Of a stretch of 41,586 nucleotides of DNA, positions 17,615-28,878 are shown piece after piece. The DNA is taken from contig NZ_JABXYX010000066.1 of NCBI RefSeq assembly GCF_017982655.1, forward strand, positions 1 to 41,586. The letters run 5' to 3'. Both the position numbers and the translations under genes were made by a program. How positions within the stretch are numbered: position 1 is the first letter of the stretch; each line of letters starts with the position of its first letter. The notes under the pieces were generated by a model. The model did not search any database. It was not told where the DNA came from and worked only from the letters and a program-made list of their open reading frames with translations. The stretch is from Brasilonema sp. CT11. GTDB lineage: Bacteria > Cyanobacteriota > Cyanobacteriia > Cyanobacteriales > Nostocaceae.

Positions 17615-19327
17615 TCATGACGATAATTCCTCACATCGAAATAAAACAACTCTTACTTCCTTGAGTTCATCGATATGTTGATCTAAAAAACGTCGCAGCT
17701 TATCTTCTTTGTCAACTAATTCCAAGCATTGGGGTAGCTTGTGATGAGGAAATTCATGATTGTCATAATGCAAAGGATCTCCTTTTAAAAAGCCTACTGA
17801 AACTCGATGTACTATGACTTGCTCAATTCCAAAATCTTTAGCACGGGCAGCTAAATAATAAGTAAGCAGTGGTGCTGTTAACTTTTCCCAAAATGTATTT
17901 TTGGGTACGCGAGATCCAGAGTGAAAGTAGAAACGCAAAACTGTCAAATCGGGCGTTTCAATTTCTTCTCCTCGGTGTACAAATCCCCGAAAATGAAGGT
18001 CGTTGAATAAGTGAATTTCTTTTTGCGTCTTTTTTTCCACAGTCTGAGGAGCTTCTACGGTTTGGGTAGCCAAACTCAGTCCTTCTTTAACAGGCATAAA
18101 ATGGTACTTGCTTGAGCCAATACGCTGTGCATTATAAATGCCAGCATGACCAGAAAAAAGATAGCTCGCCACACAAGCGATACCAATAAAGACTCCCGAT
18201 TTCAAACCAAACAGTTCAATTCCCATTAAAGTTGAGGCTATTGGTGTATTTGCTGCTCCACCAAAGACAGCTACAAATCCCATTCCTGCAAGTAGTGGTG
18301 CAGGTAGCGCCAATATTAAGGACAAAGCATTACCTAATGTTGCACCAATATAAAATAAAGGGGTGACTTCTCCTCCTTTAAAACCTGCCCCCAAAGTCAG
18401 AGCAGTAAAAGCCACTTTGGCAGCAAAATCCCAGGGTAGTAATTGGGTGTTAAAAGCATCAACAATTGTGGGAATACCCAGTCCAATATACTTTGTAGTT
18501 CCAACTGCCCAAATCGCCAATGCTACCATCACACCACCGATTGCAGGGCGTAAAGGAAGATAAGAGATTTTTTCTTTAAAGATATGACTGCAAACGTGAG
18601 TCAGCTTGGCAAAAATCATCGCCACAATTCCAAAGATTGCGCCAGCTACAATTGCAGAAATCAGCCCCATCACAGTAACTGTTGGAACAACAGGTGCATG
18701 GCGATATGCTGTATGATGCAAACCCAACATTAAGGTGACGCGATCGCCTACAACGGCTGCAACTAAACAAGGAAAAAGCGCATCATAGTGAATTCTTCCA
18801 ATAGCTAAAACTTCTAAACCAAAAATTGTTCCTGCTAAGGGAGTTCCGAAAACTGAAGCAAATCCTCCACTTAAACCAGCCATTAATAAAATTCGTCGAT
18901 CAGCATGTTTGAAGTGGAATATCTTTGTCAACTGATCTGCGAGTGAAGCAGCTATTTGCAGAGCTGTACCTTCACGACCTGCTGAACCTCCAAATAAATG
19001 AGTTAGGTCTGTCCCTAGCAAAACTAGAGGAGCCATCCGCAAGGGGATAATATCTTTGGGGTTATGAATTTCTTCAAGTAAAAGATTATTTCCTGCCTCT
19101 ACCCGTTTGCCAAATCGATGATAAATCCAACCGCTTAAGAATCCACCCAGAGGCAACAATGCAATAATCCAAAGATGTGATTCTCGCCAATTAGTTGCCC
19201 ATTCCAAAGATGCCAAAAGAGCAGCAGAACCTAAACCGGAAAGAATACCAACAACAAAAGCAATGATTAACCATTTACTAAGTTGAGGCAAGGCAGTTAA
19301 CTGCTCGAAAGAAAGTAATTTTTTCAT
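17615..19327 (-). CDS. ClC-family anion transporter fused to a DUF190/PII-like C-terminal domain
   Basis: About 570 aa from the ATG at 19327 (MKKLLSFEQL); an open frame extends 54 codons further but lacks family similarity. Residues ~20-420 form a ClC membrane domain with many helices. The filter motif reads GNNLL (79-83) where Cl-type members have GSGIP, and GREGT (117-121) replaces GREGP; the gating glutamate (Glu119) is kept. Later segments GFKGGEVTPLFYIGATLG and GMGFVAVFGGAANTPIAS are typical. Residues ~455-565 (LTVLRFYFHSGSRV...LTYYLAARAKDFGIEQVIVHR...LVDKEDKLRRFLDQHIDEL) resemble the DUF190 PII-like fold. The altered filter is like that of divergent ClC groups that include fluoride/proton antiporters; the substrate is inferred only. 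Confidence 0.85.
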   Translation of the reverse strand: MKKLLSFEQLTALPQLSKWLIIAFVVGILSGLGSAALLASLEWATNWRESHLWIIALLPLGGFLSGWIYHRFGKRVEAGNNLLLEEIHNPKDIIPLRMAPLVLLGTDLTHLFGGSAGREGTALQIAASLADQLTKIFHFKHADRRILLMAGLSGGFASVFGTPLAGTIFGLEVLAIGRIHYDALFPCLVAAVVGDRVTLMLGLHHTAYRHAPVVPTVTVMGLISAIVAGAIFGIVAMIFAKLTHVCSHIFKEKISYLPLRPAIGGVMVALAIWAVGTTKYIGLGIPTIVDAFNTQLLPWDFAAKVAFTALTLGAGFKGGEVTPLFYIGATLGNALSLILALPAPLLAGMGFVAVFGGAANTPIASTLMGIELFGLKSGVFIGIACVASYLFSGHAGIYNAQRIGSSKYHFMPVKEGLSLATQTVEAPQTVEKKTQKEIHLFNDLHFRGFVHRGEEIETPDLTVLRFYFHSGSRVPKNTFWEKLTAPLLTYYLAARAKDFGIEQVIVHRVSVGFLKGDPLHYDNHEFPHHKLPQCLELVDKEDKLRRFLDQHIDELKEVRVVLFRCEELSS

Positions 19328-19412
19328 ATTTAAAGAAGTGATATTTTTAGTGGTTTTATTTCTCGTCACCTGACAGAATTGAACTTCTATCAAAGCTGAA
19401 ATTTGCACCCTT

Positions 19413-19781
19413 TCACGGTGGCAGCCCCCCGAAAGTTTCGCCCAAACAATATCTTGCTGCCAACTTCTGTTTGCAAACGATTGGATCAAATTTTCGTAAA
19501 ATCCAACATTGGTATGACTGACTCTTCTTGAATTCTGCTAGTTTTGTTTTTGCAACATTGAAATATTTTTTGAGTTGCGTTTGAAAGTGATTCAGTACAC
19601 TTTTGCTAGACTCAACTGAAGAAATAACTAATTTGCTGCCATTCAAATAGCAATCTTTCAGCACTTTAATTATTAGAAGTGCTTCAGAATTATGATTGAA
19701 ATCTGCTTCCGGCGTTTCTAAATATCGATGCCTAGAAGTTATTTTGTTAGTTTTGATAACTCTAAAAAAAAGCCCGCCCAT
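19413..19781 (-). CDS. Hypothetical 122-aa ORF upstream of the ClC gene
   Basis: ATG 19781 is preceded by GAGG with 8-nt spacing. The product (MGGLFFRVIKTNKITSRHRY ...) is lysine-rich, with no recognised domain, signal or membrane segment. It ends 85 bp before the ClC start and its 3' end forms a GGCAGC/GCTGCC stem. It may be a real small gene cotranscribed with the transporter, or a chance frame. Confidence 0.3.
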   Translation of the reverse strand: MGGLFFRVIKTNKITSRHRYLETPEADFNHNSEALLIIKVLKDCYLNGSKLVISSVESSKSVLNHFQTQLKKYFNVAKTKLAEFKKSQSYQCWILRKFDPIVCKQKLAARYCLGETFGGLPP

Positions 19782-20157
19782 TTCATTTACCTCATCTTGG
19801 CTGATAATTCTTAGCTCTAGTGGCCTATCTTTTTACAGAAGGCTTACGTAGCGTCGAACTAGAAACTATCAGCCATGAGGGCGGTTCTCTGGTTATTCCA
19901 GAAGGCGAGTTTCATCACCACTGTTTTTGTAATACCAGAATTTTCACTAACTTGTCAAGATATTGGATTATGCTTTTTTGCTAAAGAACAAAACGTCAAC
20001 AATTAGGGGTGTAGGGGGCAACTCTTGATGGTTGCGCTTGTAGTCATTTTCCAATGGCTAAATAATAGTTTCAACCTATTGTTTAAATAGTAAAGAACGT
20101 TTGCTTCTATTGATTGAAATACCTAAAGTGAGATCAACCCTTCAGTACGAGGTTGAG
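19782..20157. other. Gene-free interval
   Basis: No convincing coding frame. Short matches to repeat modules are present (GGGGTGTAGGGG near 20007, AGGCTTACGTAGCGTCG near 19841). A stretch around 19864-19925 reads ETISHEGGSLVIPEGEFHHH in one frame but has no start or family I can name. Confidence 0.4.
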
Positions 20158-20295
20158 ATGAAGCTAAATCTAATAACAAAAAAATTACCGCAACTCACTA
20201 GCGAGCAAAAACTCCTGTATCGAAAAATTGTCTTTATCCTAGCTGCTGGGTTTTGTCTGACTCCTTGGGCTTCGCCACCGAACGTACAGACATGA
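20158..20295 (+). pseudogene. N-terminal scrap resembling a YeiH-type transporter gene
   Basis: 45 codons (MKLNLITKKLPQLTSEQKLL then YRKIVFILAAGFCLTPWASPP) match the first helix pattern of the YeiH/putative sulfate-exporter membrane family (LCLTPWASPPIAL). The frame then stops after NVQT, and no further helices follow. If correct, it is the truncated 5' end of such a gene. Recognition rests on one short motif. Confidence 0.35.
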
Positions 20296-20407
20296 AATTG
20301 TCACATGTAATTACTTTTTTCCTTCTAAGAAAGCGACCCTGATTGAGCCACCTTCCTAGCTTTCATCTTTTATTTAGCTCCCCAGGAGGAAGACAATATC
20401 TTCCCCA

Positions 20408-23443
<3,036 letters not shown>

Positions 23444-24670
23444 TTAAATCAATGCAATTTTCTGAGTGGGGACATAACTTGGGAAAACTTGATTCAGTTT
23501 TGCTTCCCCCAAATTCATATGATCTTCCAACACTGTAGCAATCACATCCCGGAAATCAGTCGTAATTGCTAAATCTCTATCCTGGTAAAGCTGATGAGTT
23601 GATAAACCGGGCCATTCTCCGTAAACCTTGCCACCACGAACTTTTCCACCTAAAACCCACATCACATTCCCGTGTCCGTGGTCGGTTCCACCATTGCCAT
23701 TTTCCTTGACTGTACGACCAAATTCAGACATTACCAAAATAGTTGTATTTGGATAAACTGAGCCTAAACCGTTCACCAAACTTGCCAAACCCTCTCCTAA
23801 CTGTCCCAGGTTGCGGGCTAACTGTCCTGTACTACCACCTTGATTGACATGGGTATCCCAACCACCCAACGCCATGAATCCCAATTCAATCCTAGGGTCT
23901 TTTACCATCAGTTGTGCTAGTCGTTGAGCATCTCTAGCAAAGCCTGACGGCAAAGGCGCACCATTATTCGCCATTTCCATTTCAGCATTAAGGTCATTAA
24001 TTAACGCCTGGCGTGCCATTCTTCCTTGCTTATAAGTTTGACTAAGGTCATCTTTTCCGGCGTATAGTTTGTCAAATGCTGCTTGTACTTGCGGGCGATC
24101 AAGTGGTAAAGGATTGGCAGCATTTTTACCCAATGCTAGGTTAGCAACAGCCATCTGTCCAGACAAAATGCGCGGTGTTGTCGCGCCTACACTCACGGCT
24201 TGGATGGGGGAATGTCCAGATAAAAGGCTGAGCAAACGATTCATCCAACCGTCAGTAGTACGTTTTACACCAGGGGTACCGCTTTCCATGTAATCTTGAG
24301 CATCAAAGTGAGAGCGGGTTGCATCTGGAGAACCGCAAGCATGAACAAAAGCAAGACTACCCTGTTTCCATAAGGGTATTACGGGAGCTAATGCTGGATG
24401 TAACCCAAAGCGACCATCTAAATCGAGGACTCCTCCTTGTTTGTCAGGTTGGGGAATTGCAATTTTAGGTCGGGCTTCATAGTAGGCTTGTTCTGAGTAG
24501 GGAACGACTACATTTAATCCATCTACTGCCCCACGCAGAAAGATGACTATCAAACGCTTTTGCTCACTGTTGTTGGTAGCGGCTTTGGCTACCCATGCGT
24601 GAGTTCCTATAGCTAGCATTGTTGAAGCTGAAAAAATACCAGCTTGGACAAGAAAATCTCGTCTTTTCAT
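23444..24670 (-). CDS. DUF1501 family secreted protein (Tat signal)
   Basis: 408 aa. It starts MKRRDFLVQAGIFSASTMLA, a twin-arginine signal. The body has the DUF1501 pattern: FLRGAVDGLNVVVPYSEQAYYEARP, GLHPALAPV, HACGSPDATRSHFDAQDYMESG, ALGGWDTHVNQG, LVMSEFGRTVKENGNGGTDHGHGNVMWVLGG. The last segments resemble the metal-binding core of alkaline-phosphatase/sulfatase-like enzymes (Asp/His rich). The activity is not established. It is 58 bp downstream of the DUF1800 gene, its usual partner, and at the end of the same-strand series led by an ECF sigma factor. Confidence 0.92.
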   Translation of the reverse strand: MKRRDFLVQAGIFSASTMLAIGTHAWVAKAATNNSEQKRLIVIFLRGAVDGLNVVVPYSEQAYYEARPKIAIPQPDKQGGVLDLDGRFGLHPALAPVIPLWKQGSLAFVHACGSPDATRSHFDAQDYMESGTPGVKRTTDGWMNRLLSLLSGHSPIQAVSVGATTPRILSGQMAVANLALGKNAANPLPLDRPQVQAAFDKLYAGKDDLSQTYKQGRMARQALINDLNAEMEMANNGAPLPSGFARDAQRLAQLMVKDPRIELGFMALGGWDTHVNQGGSTGQLARNLGQLGEGLASLVNGLGSVYPNTTILVMSEFGRTVKENGNGGTDHGHGNVMWVLGGKVRGGKVYGEWPGLSTHQLYQDRDLAITTDFRDVIATVLEDHMNLGEAKLNQVFPSYVPTQKIALI

Positions 24671-24728
24671 GAGATGATATAGTTATAAATTAAAAAGAAT
24701 CGGCTAAATTTTATATTTCAAAATCTTG

Positions 24729-26228
24729 TTAGCGTCGCATAAATTCTGGGCTACCCAAGATTAATGCTGCCTGGAGTTGAGGGGGAGTGGATGCGATCGC
24801 CCTTTGTGTTTTCTGTGAGAAAGAATTCCCAAGTGTACTCGTCAATTGCAAAGCATCCACTGGTTGATTGAGACTAGGTTCATTCTGAGTTTGATTGCCC
24901 AAAGCCGACAGCCGTAAGCGTCCATTGGCGAGAATTGTGGCAAACCCAAGACGACGAGTCATAGCATCAGGATTTAACCATGCCTCTTGTGTGTTTTTGT
25001 AACCATCTGGAGTTTGACACCCATAAACAGGCATTCCCATTTGTTGTAGGGTGTTGGACAATGGAGTATAGTTATTAACCTGTGTGCCTGTTGCTCGCAC
25101 TGCAGAGACAACGTATTGTAGTGGTGTTTTAAACTTGGTATTGAAGTTTTTCGTTTCCCAGAATTCTTTGCTGTGGAATAAGGTATTCAAAACTTCACGA
25201 ATATTGCCATCGGTTGCCAAAAAGCGCTCTTGCAGACGCTTGACGAGAGCTTCAGTTGGGCGATCGCTCACGAAATACTGAGCTAGCTGGTAACTAATAT
25301 GACGAGCAGTTGCGGGACTGCGTGCCAAAATATCGAAAGCTTGTTCAACTTCAGCTTCACCACTGCCTTTAATTGTCTGTCCTAGGAAAACTTTGTCGCT
25401 AAAATCATGCCGCTTTGGATTAAAGTAAAATCCCGAATCAGTATCTGTTTGCTGAGGGTTAAAACGGTATCCCCAACCAGTTAAGATTCGTGCCAAAGTC
25501 GTCACATCTTGCTGAGTATAGCCACCATCAACTCCCAAAGTGTGTAACTCCATCAACTCACGAGCGTAGTTTTCGTTCAAGCCCTGGTATCTACCACGAG
25601 CACCAGGGCTACCAGGAGCAGTGTTTTGCCAATTGTCGAGATAAAATAGCATTGCAGGATGGCGAGCTGTTGCTTCTAGCAAATCGCGAAAGCGACCCAA
25701 CGCTAATGGTCTAATTGCTTGTTGTTCATAAGCTCCCACCCACAGGCGATCTAGTCCTTTGCCCTCATACACATTGAAATGGTTGTACCAAAAGTCCACC
25801 ATAACTTCTTGAAGTTGACGAGGGCTTTGTGTTGCTTGTAATAAACGTGCTTGAATTGCCTGTTGCATCACCAACCGAGCTTTTTCACGGGCAGCCTTCT
25901 TCTCTTCTGGAGTTTGTTGTTGTCCTTTTTGAAGCTGTGGTTGATAGTGTCTACGTATTTCTACTGAATTCAGGCGAAGAGTTTCAAGCTGCTCTAATTC
26001 GCTAGTCAAGCTTGGCGGTTCGGGAATTGAGTTGGGTGAAAGTTGTTGCTGAATGTAGTTTTCTACACCCATAGCCTCGACTTTTTGAACATCTTCAGGA
26101 CTCGGACCAAAGCTGAGGCGATTTATGACGTGCAAAACTTTCGGGTCAACGGTTGTGGGGGCTGCACTGCTTGGGTAAATTCCTCCTAGCAACAGACAAA
26201 TTGATACCACCCAGTACTTTGGTTTCAT
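24729..26228 (-). CDS. DUF1800 family secreted protein
   Basis: 499 aa with an N-terminal signal peptide (MKPKYWVVSICLLLGGIYPS). DUF1800 features: HVINRLSFGPSPEDVQKVEAMG, VDFWYNHFNV, NENYARELMELHTLGVDGGYTQQDV, LARILTGWGY, KRHDFSDKVFLG, ARHISYQLAQYFVSD, and near the end PVYGCQTPDGYKNTQEAWLNPD. DUF1800 and DUF1501 are almost always adjacent in bacteria and presumed to work together outside the cytoplasm, function unknown. 23 bp separate it from the Spy-like gene, so they are probably cotranscribed. Confidence 0.92.
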   Translation of the reverse strand: MKPKYWVVSICLLLGGIYPSSAAPTTVDPKVLHVINRLSFGPSPEDVQKVEAMGVENYIQQQLSPNSIPEPPSLTSELEQLETLRLNSVEIRRHYQPQLQKGQQQTPEEKKAAREKARLVMQQAIQARLLQATQSPRQLQEVMVDFWYNHFNVYEGKGLDRLWVGAYEQQAIRPLALGRFRDLLEATARHPAMLFYLDNWQNTAPGSPGARGRYQGLNENYARELMELHTLGVDGGYTQQDVTTLARILTGWGYRFNPQQTDTDSGFYFNPKRHDFSDKVFLGQTIKGSGEAEVEQAFDILARSPATARHISYQLAQYFVSDRPTEALVKRLQERFLATDGNIREVLNTLFHSKEFWETKNFNTKFKTPLQYVVSAVRATGTQVNNYTPLSNTLQQMGMPVYGCQTPDGYKNTQEAWLNPDAMTRRLGFATILANGRLRLSALGNQTQNEPSLNQPVDALQLTSTLGNSFSQKTQRAIASTPPQLQAALILGSPEFMRR

Positions 26229-26251
26229 ACTCGTTCTGCTTTGGAAATTTA

Positions 26252-26698
26252 CTACCGTTTGTTGTACATTTGCTCAGCAAATTTCTGCCGTTGTTCTGGG
26301 TTCAAAACTTCTCGGATGGCAAGTGTATTGTCAAACTGAATATCAGCAAGCTCCTGTCTGAGCGTTTTGAGTTGGTTATATTTATCGCGCACTTGGTCTT
26401 TGGATGCTGTTCCTGCCATGAGAGTTTTCAATTCCTGCTGTGCTTGACGAATTGCCTGTCTTTTTTGGGCAGTTTGGTCTTTGGATTGAGTACGAATCGT
26501 TTTAATTTGTTGTATCTGCTGTGGTGTCAGGTTTAAATCCTTCAACCACCCAGATTGACCACGTTGCGGACGGGGGGAAGGTGTGGGGTTTTGAGCAAGG
26601 ACTTGAGGTAACATTAAATTTGGCTTGGCAAGAGCTATACTACTACCAAGAGCAATCATTGTAGCCGCAATTATGAAAGTAGTACGATGGAGAAACAT
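26252..26698 (-). CDS. Spy/CpxP-like periplasmic LTXXQ protein
   Basis: 148 aa. Signal peptide at residues 1-24 (MFLHRTTFIIAATMIALGSS), then a P/Q-rich linker and a helical domain with two LTXXQ-type motifs: LNLTPQQIQQIKTI (~55-68) and LNPEQRQKFAEQM (~131-143). The helical region is rich in Q, K and R, as in the Spy/CpxP/CnrX family of periplasmic chaperones and stress sensors. CnrX-like members control ECF sigma factors, which makes the sigma/anti-sigma genes ~1.1 kb upstream on the same strand relevant. Confidence 0.85.
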   Translation of the reverse strand: MFLHRTTFIIAATMIALGSSIALAKPNLMLPQVLAQNPTPSPRPQRGQSGWLKDLNLTPQQIQQIKTIRTQSKDQTAQKRQAIRQAQQELKTLMAGTASKDQVRDKYNQLKTLRQELADIQFDNTLAIREVLNPEQRQKFAEQMYNKR

Positions 26699-27247
26699 AA
26701 AACTTGTCTTTCGTAACTAGTAGATGAATAGAACGTACTCTGAAGAAACATAGGGAACAAAACAATTCAAAATATGCCCTACGGGCACGGTGCGCGTTCG
26801 CCGTAAGGCGTGCGCTTTGCGCATACAAAATTTAAAGTATGCCCTGCGGGCACGCTGCGCGAACAAAAAAAAATTTTTGAATTTTGAGATTGCGTCGCTT
26901 TGCTCGCAACGCTTCGCGATTTTGAATGTTTGAGTAGCGAGTGGCGCGCTGTGCATGGGATGCTCTACAGAAACACACTCGCGCTTAGGGGGATCACGGG
27001 AAAAAGGTATTTGTTTCATTCCTTGCGGGTGTGTAAGGACTCGCGTAAAAATAACTTACCTATTTCAAAAAATTTAATCTTGATTCACAAGCGTTTAAGG
27101 GATTAAAAAAGGTAACTTATTCTTGCGGGGTTCCTAATCACGCTCCTCGGGTGCTCACTACGCACACATGCGATAGCTTCCCCATCTGCGCTCTGCGCAG
27201 AGCGGCTGTAAAGATGATTGGCTTTGCCCAATTGCTACTTCAAGGAT
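26699..27247. repeat. Repeat-rich gap inside the sigma-factor gene series
   Basis: 550 bp with modules such as ATGCCCTACGGGCACGGTGC and ATGCCCTGCGGGCACGCTGC (near 26773 and 26839), GTGCGCTTTGCGCATAC near 26810, and TTGCTCGCAACGCTTCGCG near 26901. It separates the Spy gene from the upstream sigma-factor genes and may weaken operon continuity. No gene seen. Confidence 0.6.
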
Positions 27248-27400
27248 TCAGTCTTGCCTTGTGCCTGACAAGACATCCAGCAAAGTTCCATAATAAATAA
27301 CTGCAAGAACAACTATGAATCTTGCTACTATTTTGAGGGCAGATATTTGTATGGTAACGATCGCCTTGGTTTGTTGTAGTATTGAGGTAGTTGAAACCAT
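27248..27400 (-). CDS. Small membrane ORF downstream of the anti-sigma gene
   Basis: 50 codons from the internal ATG (MVSTTSILQQTKAIVTIQIS); the frame is open to 27442 with an earlier ATG. One hydrophobic stretch (ALKIVARFIVVLAVIYYGTL) could span the membrane. It lies 30-70 bp downstream of the anti-sigma factor gene on the same strand. No family recognised. Confidence 0.35.
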   Translation of the reverse strand: MVSTTSILQQTKAIVTIQISALKIVARFIVVLAVIYYGTLLDVLSGTRQD

Positions 27401-27472
27401 AGTTGTTTGTTTATAATTTGATAGTGTGACAGCACTGTTCATAGGATGTTCAAAATGTTCATCCCTGGTAAA

Positions 27473-27811
27473 TTAATCAGTCGCTGGTTCATTTTGGTAA
27501 AAAACATCCCCTTCTGGACTAAGTATACAATGCCAATTGTTTTCGATAAATGTCTCTAAAGTCGCAACTTCAGATGCGCTTGGTTGTATAGGTATTAAGG
27601 CACGATAACTAACAACAGCTGCTACTAATCCAGCTGCTATGACGGGTGGAACCAACCACAGCTGTGAAAAGTGGCGCACAAGTTGTATGGGTGAAGCTTG
27701 TACCTGTTGTAAGATCCGCTTTTCCAAATCCAGTGATGCAGGTGGAACTTTAGAACGATGCTGACGCAGAAAATGAATTAGGTCTTTGTCATCATTCGGA
27801 AACTCACTCAT
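27473..27811 (-). CDS. Membrane-bound anti-sigma factor-like protein
   Basis: 112 aa. The cytoplasmic N-terminal part (MSEFPNDDKDLIHFLRQHRS) has the short helical form of ECF-binding anti-sigma domains. A single membrane helix lies at ~50-68 (LWLVPPVIAAGLVAAVVSY). The outside C-terminal ~40 residues contain one Cys. No zinc-binding HXXXCXXC motif is present, so it is not a ZAS-type anti-sigma. Its ATG overlaps the sigma gene stop (ATGA), the usual coupling of an ECF sigma with its inhibitor. Assignment rests on context, size and topology. Confidence 0.75.
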   Translation of the reverse strand: MSEFPNDDKDLIHFLRQHRSKVPPASLDLEKRILQQVQASPIQLVRHFSQLWLVPPVIAAGLVAAVVSYRALIPIQPSASEVATLETFIENNWHCILSPEGDVFYQNEPATD

Positions 27812-28404
27812 AACTGCACTCCTTGTTGCTGAAGAAATTGACGCATGGCAGCACGGGCGTGGAATAGGCGTGATTTGACTGTTCCCAAAGGAATATTTAA
27901 GATTTGAGCTACCTCTTTTTGAGGTACTTCCTCTAAGTCATGCAAAACCAAAATCGTGCGATGGTCAAAGCTCAAATTTGCTAGTCCCCTCTGCACCAAA
28001 TCTTGATAATGCAAATCCATTAGATCCGGGGCATCTTCTTGAATAGGAGTTTTTTCAGTAAGGGTCTGTAATTGAGTCCGCCCTTGAATTACTGTCTGTC
28101 GCTGGTCAGATGCCACATTCCAAGCAATCCGGTAAAGCCAGGTGGAGAATTTTGCCGTTCCTCGAAACTTGGGCAAACCTTTCCAAGCTCTTAAAAACAC
28201 CTCCTGCACCAAATCATCCAGGTAAGATGGATCGCACAGCTGATAAAGGATTGACCTCACTCGCTGCTGATGGCGACGGTAAAGCTGACGAAAACTTTCA
28301 GAGTTGCCACAAAGACATTGTTGCACCAAGTAACTATCAGATTCGTTTTCTGAGTTACCGTTGAATTGACTTTCCTTTGAAACCTTAAGTGGCACAACTA
28401 ACAC
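27808..28404 (-). CDS. ECF-type RNA polymerase sigma factor
   Basis: 198 aa from a GTG start; further GTG codons within the first residues make the exact start uncertain. Region 2 is SFRQLYRRHQQRVRSILYQL...YLDDLVQEVFLRAWKGLPKFRGTAKFSTWLYRIAWNVASDQRQ (~40-105). Region 4 is LANLSFDHRTILVLHDLEEVPQKEVAQILNIPLGTVKSRLFHARAAMRQFL (~140-192) with its helix-turn-helix. Regions 1 and 3 are absent, as in ECF factors. It is translationally coupled to the membrane anti-sigma gene. A likely regulon is the downstream Spy, DUF1800 and DUF1501 genes; that is inferred from order and strand. Confidence 0.95.
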   Translation of the reverse strand: MLVVPLKVSKESQFNGNSENESDSYLVQQCLCGNSESFRQLYRRHQQRVRSILYQLCDPSYLDDLVQEVFLRAWKGLPKFRGTAKFSTWLYRIAWNVASDQRQTVIQGRTQLQTLTEKTPIQEDAPDLMDLHYQDLVQRGLANLSFDHRTILVLHDLEEVPQKEVAQILNIPLGTVKSRLFHARAAMRQFLQQQGVQL

Positions 28405-28701
28405 CTGAGGAGTACCTCTCTATTCGTTACGTTGCTTGTTTTTAGCTTGTATCTATAAGACTGGATGACTGGGAAAAAGGTTCAATGGTGATCAACTTGC
28501 CCGAGTTTTAGGACGTGTTTTCAAACTATAGCCAAAGAAGGAATTAGGCTAAAATCAGCATGGCAAGGTAGTTTTCAGTATTTTTTTGTATCGGCTGGCA
28601 ATGCGACGGAACTATTAGGCAAATCCTGACTTTTCCAAAGTGCTGTGGTCTTGGCACGCAAATTGCACTTTTATGTAGTGAGCCTTTAATCACTACTAGC
28701 T
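28405..28701. promoter_or_regulatory. Divergent promoter interval between the sigma gene and the 58-aa gene
   Basis: Just under 300 bp, AT-rich, no gene seen. It should contain the promoter of the sigma/anti-sigma pair on one side and of the coupled pair 28702-29828 on the other. No clear palindrome. Confidence 0.4.
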
Positions 28702-28878
28702 ATGAAGACAATGCTTAACAGCATTAACGGAACTATTGGTACTTATCTATTAAATTCCGACAGACAGTTAGACGGACTACTCTTAGAAGACTGTAAGCAA
28801 CTGCACTACCCGCCACACCTGAGTGCAGAATTCCAACAAGCGGTGCAGCCAGGCGATGCCATTCAGAGGTTTTCATGA
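28702..28878 (+). CDS. Small protein (58 aa), OB-fold-like
   Basis: ATG 28702, too short for most gene calls. The product begins MKTMLNSINGTIGTYLLNSD and continues with LDGLLLEDCKQLHYPPHLS and VQPGDAI. The pattern G.I..Y......DGLLL.DG.QLHFPPHL....PGD resembles small cyanobacterial OB-fold nucleic-acid-binding-like proteins; this is a weak inference. Its TGA overlaps the next ATG (ATGA at 28875-28878), so the two genes are translationally coupled, which supports both being real. Confidence 0.6.
   Translation: MKTMLNSINGTIGTYLLNSDRQLDGLLLEDCKQLHYPPHLSAEFQQAVQPGDAIQRFS

Noticed and set aside
19328-19489. 54-codon N-terminal extension of the ClC gene
   Set aside because: The extension has no ClC similarity, and MKKLLSFEQL followed by the first helix is a normal family start.
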